From: Undaria pinnatifida
Taxonomy: Eukaryota > Sar > Phaeophyceae > Laminariales > Alariaceae
NCBI GenBank assembly: GCA_012845835.1
Contig: JABAKD010000030.1
Coordinates: 16,205,210-16,269,209 of the forward strand
Length of the DNA stretch: 64,000 nucleotides
Direction of reading: 5' to 3'
Part shown: piece after piece, positions 22,801 to 30,062 of the stretch
How the letters are laid out: every line of letters starts with the position of its first letter
How positions within the stretch are numbered: the stretch's first letter is position 1
The notes under the pieces: model-generated
Database searches by the model: none
Seen by the model: only the letters and a program-made list of their open reading frames with translations
What the model was told of the DNA's origin: nothing
Position numbers and translations under genes: made by a program

Positions 22801-24562
22801 ACCCACACCCTTGCCTGGTTTGCCGTCCATCGTGAGCATGTTTGCTTCCCATCGATGACACCCGCTCTGACCGTGCAGTATGCTATAGCTTACCACCCCC
22901 CCAAACTCCCGCTTCCCGTCCCCTTCCGTCCCCCCCCCCTCCCCTGCCCCTTCCGCCCCCTCTCCCTTCTCCGGCCAAACCTTCCTCTCCCGCCGCACCC
23001 CGCCCCACCGTGACTCGCTACGCCCTGCCCCGTGCTCCCTCTAATAAAACCACGCAATCCAGCCCCGCAGCAGCGCGCACACACAGCAGCAGTGGAGGGA
23101 GTGGCGGGAGTGGGAGGACGCGATGACAAGCGCCCTGGAGAACCGGAAGTCGCGCGGGAGCGAGAGCGCCGGAGAGGGGGGTTCTGAAACCCCGGGGCCG
23201 GACGCGTCCTGCAACGAAGACTCCACGGTGTGTAACTCCCCCTGGAGTAGCGAGCGGGGGGGCGGAGGAAGCTTTGGTGGGTTCAGCGGGAGTCTGCGCG
23301 CGTCTTCTACTCACGGCGAGGGGGATGTGGCCGCCGGAGGTAACGGGTCCGCTCGTTCTCGCGCTCGCTCGGGCACCGCGCCGGACACTGGCAAGGACGG
23401 AGCGCGATTGCCGCGGAGGGGGAGGGCGCCGGCGAAGCGAGACTCCCCGGTCCAGAAGGCGGAGTGGTGGAGCTGGAGGTCGTACTCGCCCCCATCGATG
23501 TTAATGCGCCGGAAAAGCGCGGAGTCTTTGCGGAAGCCTCCCGCCGCGGCGGACGGCAGCGGCAGCAGCGGTAGGAAGTCCGTCGCGGCGTTTGGACGGT
23601 CCGCGAGCGGGGTAACACCGGCGGTGGCAGCGGCGGGCGGGTCGGAGGGTGGGAGAGCAAGGCCGTACCTGTTGTCTCCACTTGGGTCGGACGCACAAGA
23701 AGGCGGAGGCGGCGGTGGCGGGTCGCAACTGGGAGAGTCGGTGGTGCGCTCTAGCGGGGGTTACCTCCCGCCGCGACACCCCCTCGCGGCCTTGCAGTTG
23801 TCGCCCACGAGCGCCCCCGCGAATGGCGGCGGGTCGGACGCCGCGGGCGTGGAGAGCGGGGAGTCGAGCGGTGGAGAAGGATCGTTTGTTGGTGGGTCCG
23901 TCCCAGGGCGGCCAAGGATTAAGGCTAGAGGGCAGGCCAGAACGCGCGCGAAGGGTCCGGTGGGGAGTGTGCCGCCGCAATCTCCGGCGCAAAAGGCGTT
24001 GGAGGGGGAGGACGACGACGAGGAAGGCCCTGCTCCAACGGAAGAGGAGGCGACCGTGGCTACCAGCGGGCGGCGGGGCGGCGGGTTGGGGTCGTCGCCT
24101 GCTCGGAGACGACGAAAGGCCGCGGATGACTCGAACGTTGCGAAGCGAACGAGGTCTCCCTCCCGATCGCGATCGCTGTCTGGAGTGCTGTCGGGCCTCG
24201 CGGATTGGTTGATGCCTGGCATGGACGGTGGACCGAGCCGCTTGTTGAGAGTCGAGAGCGGGAGCGAGCTGATCATGGACGTCTACCCCAGCGAGTCGGC
24301 GCTCTCGCCGGAGAAGCCGGGGAGGCCGAGGTCCGCGCCGGCGACCCCGCGCGGCCGGCGGCAGACGTTCTCGGTTTTGCGAGAGGGCGGGTGGTTCTAC
24401 AACGGTGATTCGGATTACTCAACCGAGGAGGAGAATGCCGGTGATAGCGACGATGAGGGGTTTTGGGGGGACGCTGGCGCAACTGAGCTGCGGCGAGAAG
24501 TCGGAGATGGTGGCGGCTTGAGTGTCCTCAAGCGCCTCCGGAAGTTGTTCACCGGGCTTTAG
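3952..24562 (+). CDS. Seven-exon gene model: acidic, coiled-coil, Ser/Gly-rich protein of about 751 residues, family unknown
   Basis: The model is join(3952..4041, 4908..4987, 9043..9226, 16920..17099, 17876..17967, 21465..21594, 23063..24562). Every junction keeps the frame: the exons end in phases 0, 2, 0, 0, 2, 0. Introns begin GTGCGT, GTACGT, GTGAGA, GTATGT, GTGGGC and GTGCGA, and all end in AG. The protein has an acidic N-terminus (1-30), charged helical segments likely to form coiled coil (about 31-75 and 90-205), a short mixed segment (209-252), a Trp-rich helix (260-273) and a long low-complexity Ser/Gly/Arg tail with basic and acidic clusters (to 751). I recognise no catalytic motif, signal peptide or membrane segment. 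The tail suggests a nuclear or scaffold protein, but this is a guess. The weakest points are the end of exon 1 and the exact start of exon 7. Confidence 0.6.
4042..4907 (+). other. Intron 1
   Basis: This 866-bp intron is bounded by GTGCGT and GCAG. It contains a C run near 4283-4296, a G-rich patch at 4594-4627 and a CTG/ATG trinucleotide repeat at about 4827-4858. The start of the intron may be coding if exon 1 is longer than modelled. No other gene is seen. Confidence 0.5.
4908..4987 (+). CDS. Exon 2: basic/acidic helix (residues 31-56 plus two bases)
   Basis: After a GCAG acceptor the frame reads RTLEVGIRQALLRRRSKFDK and then IVDTYD, ending in two bases (AA) before the donor GTACGT. The sequence is strongly helical, with an alternating charged pattern. 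The split codon completes to Lys when joined to the A that begins exon 3, giving a continuous TYDKAMRMYMDFVDN segment that reads well across the junction. Confidence 0.65.
5735..6140 (+). repeat. Direct segmental duplication, copy 1 (uninterrupted)
   Basis: The sequence from GCAGTATATATCGGTA through CGGCAAAAATTCCGCTGGCC, CTTCCAAGTCCGTTCAA and CATCGGCTTCTGCCGTT recurs in the same order at 7385-7590 plus 8035-8180. Copy 1 lacks the element that splits copy 2, so it shows the empty site. Confidence 0.65.
6190..6395. repeat. Inverted pair of a G+C-rich, coding-like fragment
   Basis: The left arm (about 6207-6264) and the right arm (about 6322-6390) are inverted copies of one sequence of nearly 50 bp with few differences, separated by about 60 bp. 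Read inward from both sides, each arm encodes the same peptide, VNCTKSDPVV(Q/R)EGDILI. The strong peptide conservation and the G+C jump over the flanks suggest a captured gene fragment. Transcription would give a hairpin RNA. The parent protein is not recognised. Confidence 0.6.
6555..7270 (+). mobile_element. Family B repeat element, long copy
   Basis: The copy ends with the family's fixed right end (TTTCGACGAAATCTTTGATC, then CACAGCTGGAGTGTA). Its left part matches the 31080 copy (CACCTCATTATCTTTC, CCATCCATGCCG). Inside are two units of about 185 bp, each with GACTTACAGGATA-like, CTGATGCATT, GTCAGATTTGTCCCC and GCGCACA words and a C-rich spacer. Copies throughout the window share the right end but vary on the left. 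No protein of the element is visible. Confidence 0.6.
7385..8180 (+). repeat. Direct segmental duplication, copy 2 (interrupted)
   Basis: This is the second copy of the 5735-6140 sequence. It matches up to about 7590, breaks for about 445 bp, then resumes at TTATCTGGTGAGCCACCC (8035). The break is exactly a reversed family B element, so the insertion happened after the duplication. Confidence 0.65.
7592..8035 (-). mobile_element. Family B element inserted in the duplicated segment
   Basis: On the minus strand it carries the family right end (TCACAGCTG ... AAATACACT near 7600-7625), the GTCGCCGACC-like core and the AAACGGGTTTTATACTTTCC block. It is inverted relative to the 6555-7270 copy, so 7028-7270 and 7610-7830 can pair as a hairpin. 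Copy 1 of the surrounding duplication preserves the site without this element. Confidence 0.65.
8560..9003. repeat. Palindrome-rich segment before exon 3
   Basis: A stem CACGACTACG ... CGTAGTCGTG (about 8572-8665) encloses a smaller GGGGACG ... CGTCCCC stem. From 8865 to 9000 there are repeated TGTTGCGC and GCGCAAC words in both orientations and an AAGGCGTGTT ... AACACGCCTT hairpin. No gene is supported. The segment ends about 40 bp before the exon 3 acceptor. Confidence 0.5.
9043..9226 (+). CDS. Exon 3: helix, linker and charged helix (Lys57 to residue 118)
   Basis: The exon begins with the third base of the split Lys codon after GTCTAG and ends at GAAAAG|GTGAGA, phase 0. It encodes AMRMYMDFVDNPGGTSPASP, then a GPKQETVIEGETPEEALQRR segment and a Lys/Arg/Glu-rich end (KTLRRWKDTEEK). 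The acceptor has a poor pyrimidine tract. It was chosen because it alone fits the phase of exon 2 and gives smooth coding sequence. An alternative acceptor at 9115 (AAACAG) is in the same frame but does not fit exon 2. The 3' end with its donor is repeated downstream in the intron. Confidence 0.6.
9187..9575 (+). repeat. Exon 3 end and splice donor with three decayed downstream copies
   Basis: The exon end, whose key words are CGCTAAGGAGATGGAAAGAC and GAAGAAAAGGTGAGAC, recurs in degenerate form at about 9343-9397, 9423-9483 and 9522-9570. Sequence just after the donor (GTGAGACGTT then ATTATT) is also repeated near 9281-9300. In the copies the donor position reads GGCGGG, ATGGCA and GGTGGG, so only the last keeps a GT. 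This is a tandem duplication of an exon-intron border. Confidence 0.6.
9585..9690 (+). repeat. Tandem repeat of about 36 bp, three copies
   Basis: The words CAATGTCACTCACGTTATTG followed by GCCACCGTCTCACAA recur at 9586, 9623 and 9658, spacing 37 and 35 bp. The second copy differs slightly and the third is truncated. Confidence 0.75.
9830..9970 (+). mobile_element. Degraded family B right end
   Basis: The order GGAGTCACCGACGTATA, CCCTGAGGACA, GGACGTATCACACACGCAGG, CGAAATCCTCGATGTCACAG follows the family B 3' region with many changes. Confidence 0.45.
11216..11282 (+). repeat. 14-bp tandem repeat
   Basis: The unit CTTGCTGCTCGCGA is repeated almost perfectly four to five times and ends in a CTTGCTGCTTGA variant. 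Confidence 0.8.
11925..12110 (-). mobile_element. Family A poly(A)-tailed element
   Basis: A T-rich run precedes ATCCTCCAGCGCATGGGGAA, then CACTTCCACGTATTTTCATA, CGTCGTGTGTC and a CAGCGTTAGCTGGCG block. The order is the same as in the 30063 and 43138 copies, so this is an older relative truncated at its 5' end (right side). Confidence 0.6.
13462..13545 (+). mobile_element. Small MITE-like element, copy 2
   Basis: It begins AACGCCTTTACAA and ends GCGCTAAAGGGGGG, with the TTTACTTGAAGTTAGTGTAT interior of the family. Confidence 0.5.
15773..15987 (+). repeat. 43-bp minisatellite, five copies
   Basis: GCGGGGTCCC-type words begin at 15773, 15816, 15859, 15902 and 15945, an exact 43-bp period. Each unit continues CTTTAGTGCGGTTATTGTC and CTGGCAATA. 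The array closes with the inverted word AACCGCACTA near 15985. Confidence 0.85.
16920..17099 (+). CDS. Exon 4: coiled-coil segment (residues 119-178)
   Basis: Exactly 60 codons lie between a pyrimidine-rich GGCAG acceptor and a CAG|GTATGT donor, phase 0 at both ends. The peptide begins QRKLETGRHESKVQRYGQIY, continues with a DEVKALRKETRHSVKDLQKR helix and ends KDQFIVKLIAQ. Heptad-like spacing of Leu, Val and Ile among Lys, Arg and Glu suggests coiled coil. This is the most clearly coding exon of the gene, in sharp contrast to the C- and G-run-rich flanks. Confidence 0.8.
17100..17875 (+). other. Intron 4
   Basis: This 776-bp intron runs from GTATGT to TGCAG. It contains G runs just after the donor (17144-17161), two diverged copies of a segment of about 90 bp carrying CCCCTCGCCG(C/A)TGCCAGC (near 17401 and 17473), and a long pyrimidine-rich stretch before the acceptor. 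No gene is seen. Confidence 0.6.
17876..17967 (+). CDS. Exon 5: helical segment (residues 179-208 plus two bases)
   Basis: After TCTGCAG the frame reads ERNEQEGKVAAIKSLQQWRL then TDVELHNFIN, and ends with AG before the donor GTGGGC. The split codon AG|A becomes Arg with exon 6, in phase. The donor is a less common form (GTGGGC), but the phase match to exon 6 supports it. The last 37 bp and the donor lie inside a 220-bp tandem duplication. Confidence 0.7.
17931..18370 (+). repeat. 220-bp tandem duplication covering the exon 5 end and its donor
   Basis: Positions 17931-18150 and 18151-18370 are two nearly identical copies. Each starts GGCTGACGGACGTGGAGCTG and ends TTCAATGACGC. Within each copy the word GACGTGGAGCTGCAT occurs twice, about 155-160 bp apart, so the exon end exists in four versions (near 17939, 18095, 18159 and 18314). 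The copy at 18159 keeps the same reading frame and the same TCAATAG|GTGGGC donor. Confidence 0.85.
18480..18680 (+). repeat. Dispersed repeat, copy 1 (inverted copy at 29745-29925)
   Basis: Shared order with the reverse strand of 29745-29925: ACCGGATG, GGTACAC, CCGACG then TTTTGGGTTAA, AGCCAAAAAA, GGTATACCTCT. The copy here has an internal doublet of the AGCCAAAAAAAGGTATACCT block. Confidence 0.5.
20211..20561 (+). repeat. 179-bp tandem pair with internal palindrome
   Basis: GCAAGCTTCGATGT starts both units (20211 and 20390). Each contains GGATATCGAA ... CGATATCCAACA, an inverted repeat enclosing about 60 bp, and ends with GGCGCTGGTTAA. The copies have diverged to perhaps 80 per cent identity. 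Confidence 0.7.
21239..21285 (+). repeat. 12-bp tandem repeat
   Basis: GATGTATCACAT is repeated three and a half times without change. Confidence 0.85.
21465..21594 (+). CDS. Exon 6: Arg209 to residue 252
   Basis: The first base (A) completes the Arg codon from exon 5. The frame then reads CHRRGIAGKLGLATQWAFEQ, EEAGGEVNFKEGLAFYSS and IGILQ, ending CAG|GTGCGA in phase 0. The acceptor (TTTTCTGCAG) is good. The peptide has aromatic residues and fewer charges than exons 4 and 5, so it may be a small folded segment after the coiled coil. The family is not recognised. Confidence 0.7.
21595..23062 (+). other. Intron 6
   Basis: This 1468-bp intron starts GTGCGA. It contains a reversed, degraded family B end (about 21765-21910), four CCGATT units (22458-22481) and a pyrimidine tract of about 140 bp (22892-23040) that leads to a CTAAT-like branch site near 23041 and the acceptor. 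No gene is seen. Confidence 0.5.
21765..21910 (-). mobile_element. Degraded family B right end
   Basis: GCAGATTTCGTCAAAACTCA then TCTTCGCAAGCT, GGAACGCTGATTGCGCGTGC and AGGTCGGCTCGGTGACTCCC follow the reversed family B order. Confidence 0.5.
23063..24562 (+). CDS. Exon 7: Trp-rich helix and long Ser/Gly-rich tail, stop codon (residues 253-751)
   Basis: The last exon has 499 codons and a TAG at 24560-24562. The acceptor is the first AG after a long pyrimidine tract (CAATCCAG|CCCC); alternatives at 23086 and 23089 are in the same phase. It opens with a striking QQQWREWREWEDAMTSALEN helix, then a Ser/Gly/Arg low-complexity tail. Basic clusters (RRRRKAADDSNVAKRTR, then an SPSRSRS stretch, residues about 599-627) could be nuclear localisation signals. 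Acidic clusters include EDDDEE and EEENAGDSDDEGFW. The tail ends in a basic amphipathic LSVLKRLRKLFTGL. If spliced differently, 23123-24562 alone would be a one-exon gene of 479 residues. The long opposite-strand frames are shadows of the G+C bias. Confidence 0.65.
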   Translation, partial: PRSSAHTQQQWREWREWEDAMTSALENRKSRGSESAGEGGSETPGPDASCNEDSTVCNSPWSSERGGGGSFGGFSGSLRASSTHGEGDVAAGGNGSARSRARSGTAPDTGKDGARLPRRGRAPAKRDSPVQKAEWWSWRSYSPPSMLMRRKSAESLRKPPAAADGSGSSGRKSVAAFGRSASGVTPAVAAAGGSEGGRARPYLLSPLGSDAQEGGGGGGGSQLGESVVRSSGGYLPPRHPLAALQLSPTSAPANGGGSDAAGVESGESSGGEGSFVGGSVPGRPRIKARGQARTRAKGPVGSVPPQSPAQKALEGEDDDEEGPAPTEEEATVATSGRRGGGLGSSPARRRRKAADDSNVAKRTRSPSRSRSLSGVLSGLADWLMPGMDGGPSRLLRVESGSELIMDVYPSESALSPEKPGRPRSAPATPRGRRQTFSVLREGGWFYNGDSDYSTEEENAGDSDDEGFWGDAGATELRREVGDGGGLSVLKRLRKLFTGL

Positions 24563-25499
24563 GGGGGCTGGGAGGAGGGCCGGGGGGGGGGCCTTGGCGA
24601 GACGAGGGCTAGTGATGCGGAATTGTTGACGGGGCGGGTTTCTTCTTTTGTTTTACTATTTTTTTGTTTTTTTTTTGTCGGTGGACGGCGAGTTGTGCCT
24701 TAGACACAGATCTCAACTGAAGCCAGCCAGCTGAGGCGTGTTGTGCAAATGTTTTTGCAAGCGCGCTCAACTCCGATGGTGGTTCAACGTCGCTCCCGTG
24801 CCCTGGGGAGGGTTGAGGGCACACGGGCAAGGGTCGGGCTCTGGTCACAAGATGCGCTCGTTTCCTGTTGTTTCCTCCGGCGGTGAATAAGCTAGAAAGA
24901 ACTTATTCCGCCGCGGAAATTTGGCCGCTTTTTCTGAATAGTGCGTTGATGCGCCCCACGGCCCAAATAACGCCTCCAAACGACATCGAGAGTGCGCGGA
25001 ATTCGCTTTTGTGCCGGTATACGCCGTCGAATTTTTTCATCCGCCACCCCTTCTTCCTCCCCGCCCTCCCCCCCGGTTTTTTCCACGGACGGGCGGACCG
25101 GACCCATTGCCGAAGGTTATGTTATTGCCACGGTAGTGCGTGAAGAGTGGAGTTCGCCATGATTGCGGACTGCTATTGATGCTACAGCGGTTATCTGCGC
25201 GTTTCGTCGTTTGGTGAGGTTGGTGTGGCGATGGGTTTGGGCATGAGATAGCGCTTGTCGCCCTTCCCCCCCCCCTCCCGGCGCAATTGACATTTTGTTC
25301 GTTTTAGATTATTTAGGAAGGAGCCTGCCCCGGCCCACCCTCCCCGCGTATCCCACACGCCCGATGTCACTGCGTGCCCTGTTGGACGTCGTTTCCGTGG
25401 ACGCTTTCCCACGTATCACACCGGCAGTACCAAAGAACAGCGCCAGTCGCGCGTGTGTGTCTGCCTGCCTGATCATACAGTGGGGGGGGGGGGGCAATA

Positions 25500-25630
25500 G
25501 AGCCGGTTACATAGTGCCACTGCCCTCTATAGTGCCGGTGAAATCTCTGTAGTAAACCCTATTCCTAATCGTGCCGGTGCCCTAAATAGTGCCGGTGTAT
25601 TGGGCTGGCACATACTGGCACGATTAGGAG
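25500..25630 (+). repeat. AGTGCCGGT-type repeat cluster, copy 1
   Basis: Repeated CTATAGTGCCGGTGAAAT-like and AATAGTGCCGGTGTATTG words occur here. The cluster closes with TATTGGGCTGGCACATA and an inverted GGCACGATTAG, matching the end of the 26400-26650 cluster. Confidence 0.6.
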
Positions 25631-26399
25631 CCTCCGACTACTTTATTGGGAGGAGTGGCAGCGGAGGTTTTGCCTGATCATGCTGGGTGACGGCAGCAGG
25701 CGTTTTCATGAGGATGAGAGCAGAGGGGTACAATATATTTTGTGTTTAGTTGTGGGGCGTATATCGACATTAATTATTGTACGATTCTTTTGTGGTTTGA
25801 AGTGGGTTAATAACGAGTATTAGACATCCGGGAATTTGCGCGATGGGGTGGGATAGGGAAAGAGAGTGAGAAAGAAAGAAGGTTGCTTGCTGCTTGTTTT
25901 GTCCTTTCCTGTTGTGTTGTCTGTCGATACCTGGTGCGGCCCATGTGTTTTCTTGTCTTGTTGTTCTTAGCAGCGCATGCGAAATTGTCGCTCATTGTTG
26001 TTGGGACCAAAAGCCAAAAAATGCTTTTGTTATTCTTGAGAGCGCAAGCGAAAAATATTCTTGTCAATCTTAAGAGCGCTCACATTTTGGGGGGGCGCAA
26101 GCGAAAAAAGCTCTTGTGAAGCTGATTTTGGGAGCGCAGAACGCAAGAAGACCCCACGCCAAAATACAAATCTAGTCATAGGAAGACCGCGGCCGGTTTT
26201 TTCTCCACACTTTTTCGCGAAGGCTACAACTAACTATAATAAGGCGTGGCTGCTCATTGTTGGCGCCTGCCTGCCTCCCTGTTAACCTGCTGGCCTATCG
26301 GTTGATCGATCGGTCGGGCCGGTCGGCGATTAGCGTCCACGCTGAAAATATGAATTACGTGTACTCTTTTTTGGGTGATCGATGGAGTACAGTCGGGGG

Positions 26400-26650
26400 G
26401 GGGGCTCCCGATACTGCCGGTTGAATAGTGCCACTGTTCTCTGTGGTGCCGGTTGACCAGTGCCTCTATGGTGCCGGTTAAATAGTACCACCTCTCTCTA
26501 TAGTGCCGGTTGAATAGTGCCACTGCTCTCTATAGTGCCGTTGAAATCGCATGGCACCACTGGAACTCTCTATAGTAAACCCTTTTCCCAATAGTGGGGG
26601 GGGCGTAAATAGTGCCGGTTTATTGGGCTGGCTTATATCGGCGCTATTGG
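26400..26650 (+). repeat. AGTGCCGGT-type repeat cluster, copy 2
   Basis: At least six degenerate units built on CTCTATAGTGCCGGTTGAAT with AGTGCCACTGCTCT spacers. It ends AGTGCCGGTTTATTGGGCTG and the inverted GGCGCTATTGGGGGAAG. A diverged AGTGCCGG-containing stretch is also present near 14100-14230. Confidence 0.6.
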
Positions 26651-27814
26651 GGGAAGCCCTCCACTGTTGTAGTAAAAGAGCTTTCTCCGCTCTTTCTTCG
26701 CTAGGGGTTAGTGAACGAGAAGCGTTTCGATGGTGGTAGTAGTGGTGGGTGGGTGGGTGGGCGGGTGGGTGAAGGTGGGTGAGTGGGCGGGTGGTGCGTT
26801 TTCTCCAAACAGCCCACGATGAGAGGTGACGTATATGCTGCGCGCCTTTTACGTAGTACATGTTTTATCCCTTTCCGTCTCTTTCTCAAATCGGGTTTTC
26901 GGCAGGAGAGTTCTGGTTTTTTTTTTTGGTGGTAAAAGAAAGGAGGCTTAGTGGCGTTCTGGTCGGAGGCGGGGGGAGGGGAGAGAGGGCCGCGTGCTGC
27001 GTGCGTGCTGTTTAAGGATCGTGTAACAATATTATTCGCACGCACGCAGGGGAGCGTAGTTTTTTTTTTGTTTTTCTTTCGGAAAAAAAAAAGAGGCAAC
27101 AAGAAGAGAGGAGCTAAATGCTACCGGGTACGTACGTAACAGCGTAACCGCCTGAGTCTCTCGTAAGACGGGCGGCTGGTGGGCGTCATGTTTTTTTTGT
27201 AATGCGAAGACTCTTTTTTTCATTCTTCACTCGATGTCTATGAATCTGTGGCTTTGTGCTCAGAGGATTCGGTATTATTATTGGATGATACCACAGCTCT
27301 ATTGATGTGGCACACGAGGTTGCATCTTTTCATCGAGTTATTTTTTCTCCTGAGATACATACATACTTACTTGTACATGCTGTTTTTTATTGCTATGGAG
27401 TATTACTTCCGTATTGCGTGCTGTGCTGCTGTGTCCGTCTAATCGCGGAATAGATTATCGTTCTCGGCTTGACGAAGGAGACAGGAGGACCAGACAGGAG
27501 AGGCAAGGCATATTAAATAGACTTGCTCTTATGCCTGTCCTTGTTGTGTATCCTCCTGCCTGCTTGTCTGCTTCTTGATCGTTGCGGTGACTGCCAAGAA
27601 TTACTATTGATACTAATAAAACTGTACATTTACATTCAATTTGTCTACGTTCACGTTATAGGTGTGCTACTACATACTACTGCTCTATAGACTACGTTCT
27701 ACTGCAGTAATATGTATGTATGTCATTCCCATAAAAGCAAATACGGTCCCTTTTTGGTGCCGTCCATGATCTCTTTAGGGACCATAAAAACAACCAGGGC
27801 TTTTTGCGGGGCAG

Positions 27815-27990
27815 GACCTGACCCGTGGGTCGGGTCAGCCAATCTCGCGGGTCGAGTCGGGACGGGTCAGTAGGTGTGCGAAATATAACAGTTTGGGTCG
27901 GGTCGGGTCGGGTCGGGTCGGGTCGGGTCAGGAAGTAAGTGTTCGAAATCTGACGGGTTGGGTCGGGTCACTCTGGCTCGGCCCGACCCA
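27815..27990 (+). repeat. GGGTC-rich array
   Basis: Seven uninterrupted GGGTC pentamers lie at about 27894-27930, flanked by more GGGTCGGGTC and GACCC words. The G-rich strand has enough spaced G triplets to form quadruplex structures. Confidence 0.7.
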
Positions 27991-29509
27991 CCCACGAGCA
28001 AAATTGCCCGACTCGTGAAACGCCCTGATATTGAAAACGACGAGTAGTGAGTGGCCTATCTCAAGCAAGCCTAGCAAGAAGAGGGTATAGCAGTGCAGCG
28101 CAGCTCGGACACATCCGACTAGGGACCCCAGCATCCCGAATCGGTTCGCGAGAGGCCATTGGATCCGATGCTGCCGCGCTCGCCAGACTGTTTGATTTCA
28201 ACATGTTTCTCGCCGAAGCCCCCACAAAAAAAGTGCTTTTTAAAGTACGTCGTGTGGTGTAGGTCTTCGTTCGTCACAACAGTGGGCAGCGCGCGCTCGC
28301 CAGAGGTCCGTTTTGCGTTCAGTACGCCAACCGCGATGGACACAGTGACCACGATGATGATAGTGTGTTGTGAGGGTGTATTTTACTGGCTGGTGGTATT
28401 AAAGTACCGCCAATTTGGACATAATTAAGATGGGGATTCGTTTTGTGATTTTCCATATGAATAACTAACAAGTCCTTACGTTTTCGGGAGATTCCAACTC
28501 CTCAATTTTTTTTAGTCTAACTCCAAGTGTTTTGTCTCCCGTGTCGGGACTGCGGCGCTAAAACTGTCAAAATCAAACTAGTATTACTATTATATACTAC
28601 GCTAATAGTAGTGTTTTCTTGCCGTAGACTATGGTACAGTATAAGTAGGGGGTGCGTCTTAGCCCCCAAGTGTTCGTGGCGAGAGATAGAGTCTGCCGGT
28701 TGGCGGTACGCTTGCTCCTTGCAACAACATAATGGTGAAACATAGGGTAAAAATATGATTATTATTTTTTCATTTATTCGCAATACGCAATTTAACATGC
28801 GAAACGACGTCCCCCTCCGCCCCGCCCGCCCCCACAACTCCCATCAAATCAGCAGCGTTACGTACGTACCCAGAATTAAACAGAACAAACAATGCGACAA
28901 CAATCAATGTCAAGGGGTCCAAGGGCAACACACAGCGCATCTATCACCTGCCTGTCCTTGTTTATCTATTTCGAAATTGTTTTACTGAATTCACACATAA
29001 ATGAAGCAGGCATTACTAGTCAAAACTCGATAAAGCTTTACCTTCAAGTACCAAGAAGCAAGTAACAAACTAATTAAAAGTAAGACGTATAGGTAAGTAG
29101 TAGGTACAAGTTGTGTTCAGTATCCCACAGCCCGTGTAGTAACTGCCAAGCGTCCTGAAACAAAGCGCAAGACGTTTAGCACCCAACTGCAGTTTTTTTC
29201 TTCCTCCCTATCTCCTTCTCTAAAAGGTTTCCCTACCCCTTGTTATGCGTACGTATTGAGTAGGTCTAGATTACAGGTTTCTTGACAATTTCATATCTGC
29301 CATATCTAGGGTGTGCTCCCGATGGGCGACTGAGCGAAACATCATTATTATATTGGTTATGATACTGTTATTAATAATAACAAGTACAAGCGGGGCTTGG
29401 CTATCCCTCTCGCCATGCCATGAACCCCTCTCTGCCCCCGACACAGTACGGACAATATCTGGTGCACCACCATATACCCGCACTCCAACAATACATGAAT
29501 AAATATAAA

Positions 29510-29690
29510 CCCTGTTGATCCTGACAGCTACACTGTAGTTGCAAGGGGAGTCGCCGACCTATATCCTTAATGAGGACACACAACCCGTAATACGCGCGAT
29601 CGGAGTATCACATACAGCTTGCAAAGATGAGTTTCGTCAAAATATTCGATCTCACAGCTGGATGGAGTGTATTTTCATTTTTAAAATAAA
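29510..29690 (+). mobile_element. Family B right end, truncated
   Basis: From GATCCTGACAGCTACACTGT through GGGGAGTCGCCGACCTATAT to GATCTCACAGCTGGATGGAG. Only the last 180 bp of the family is present. Confidence 0.65.
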
Positions 29691-29744
29691 TAATACCTTG
29701 CGCCCCCCCCCCCTATAATGTTATCCCCAATAACACTGCTGCTG

Positions 29745-29925
29745 TAGACGGGTGCTACACGATAGAGGTATACCCTTTTTTGGCTTTTTTTGTTTCTTAT
29801 TGACTGGGAACCATAATTAACCCAAAATCGTCGTCGGAAATATTTAGACCATTTTTTTTGCATCATTCTCGTTGTGTACCTAAGGCCACACACGTGATGG
29901 GATTTTTCATCCATCCGGTTACCAA
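29745..29925 (-). repeat. Dispersed repeat, inverted copy of 18480-18680
   Basis: The minus strand shares ACCGGATG, GGTACACAACGA, TTTTGGGTTAA, AGCCAAAAAAG and GGTATACCTCTATCG in the same order as the copy in intron 5. Confidence 0.5.
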
Positions 29926-29969
29926 GGGTAGCTTTTATTTTTTCTCCAAGTCGGTTTTTGGGAGAGATC

Positions 29970-30060
29970 TTAACCCCTTTACAACTGCCGGAAACCCGTT
30001 TTTGGGGACAATCACTTAGATTTAGTATGGGGAGGGGTTCGGGGGCTCTAAAGGGGTTGT
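29970..30060 (+). mobile_element. Small MITE-like element, copy 3 (clearest ends)
   Basis: It starts AACCCCTTTA and ends TAAAGGGGTT, perfect 10-bp terminal inverted repeats, with about 70 bp between containing CACTTAGATTTAGTATGG. It defines the family ends. Confidence 0.6.
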
Positions 30061-30062
30061 CT

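Noticed and set aside
23501-24276. Long frames opposite and overlapping the last exon of the first plus-strand gene
   Set aside because: They follow from high G+C (few stops in any frame). The frame used has the phase match to exon 6, the Trp-rich helix and a sensible C-terminus.
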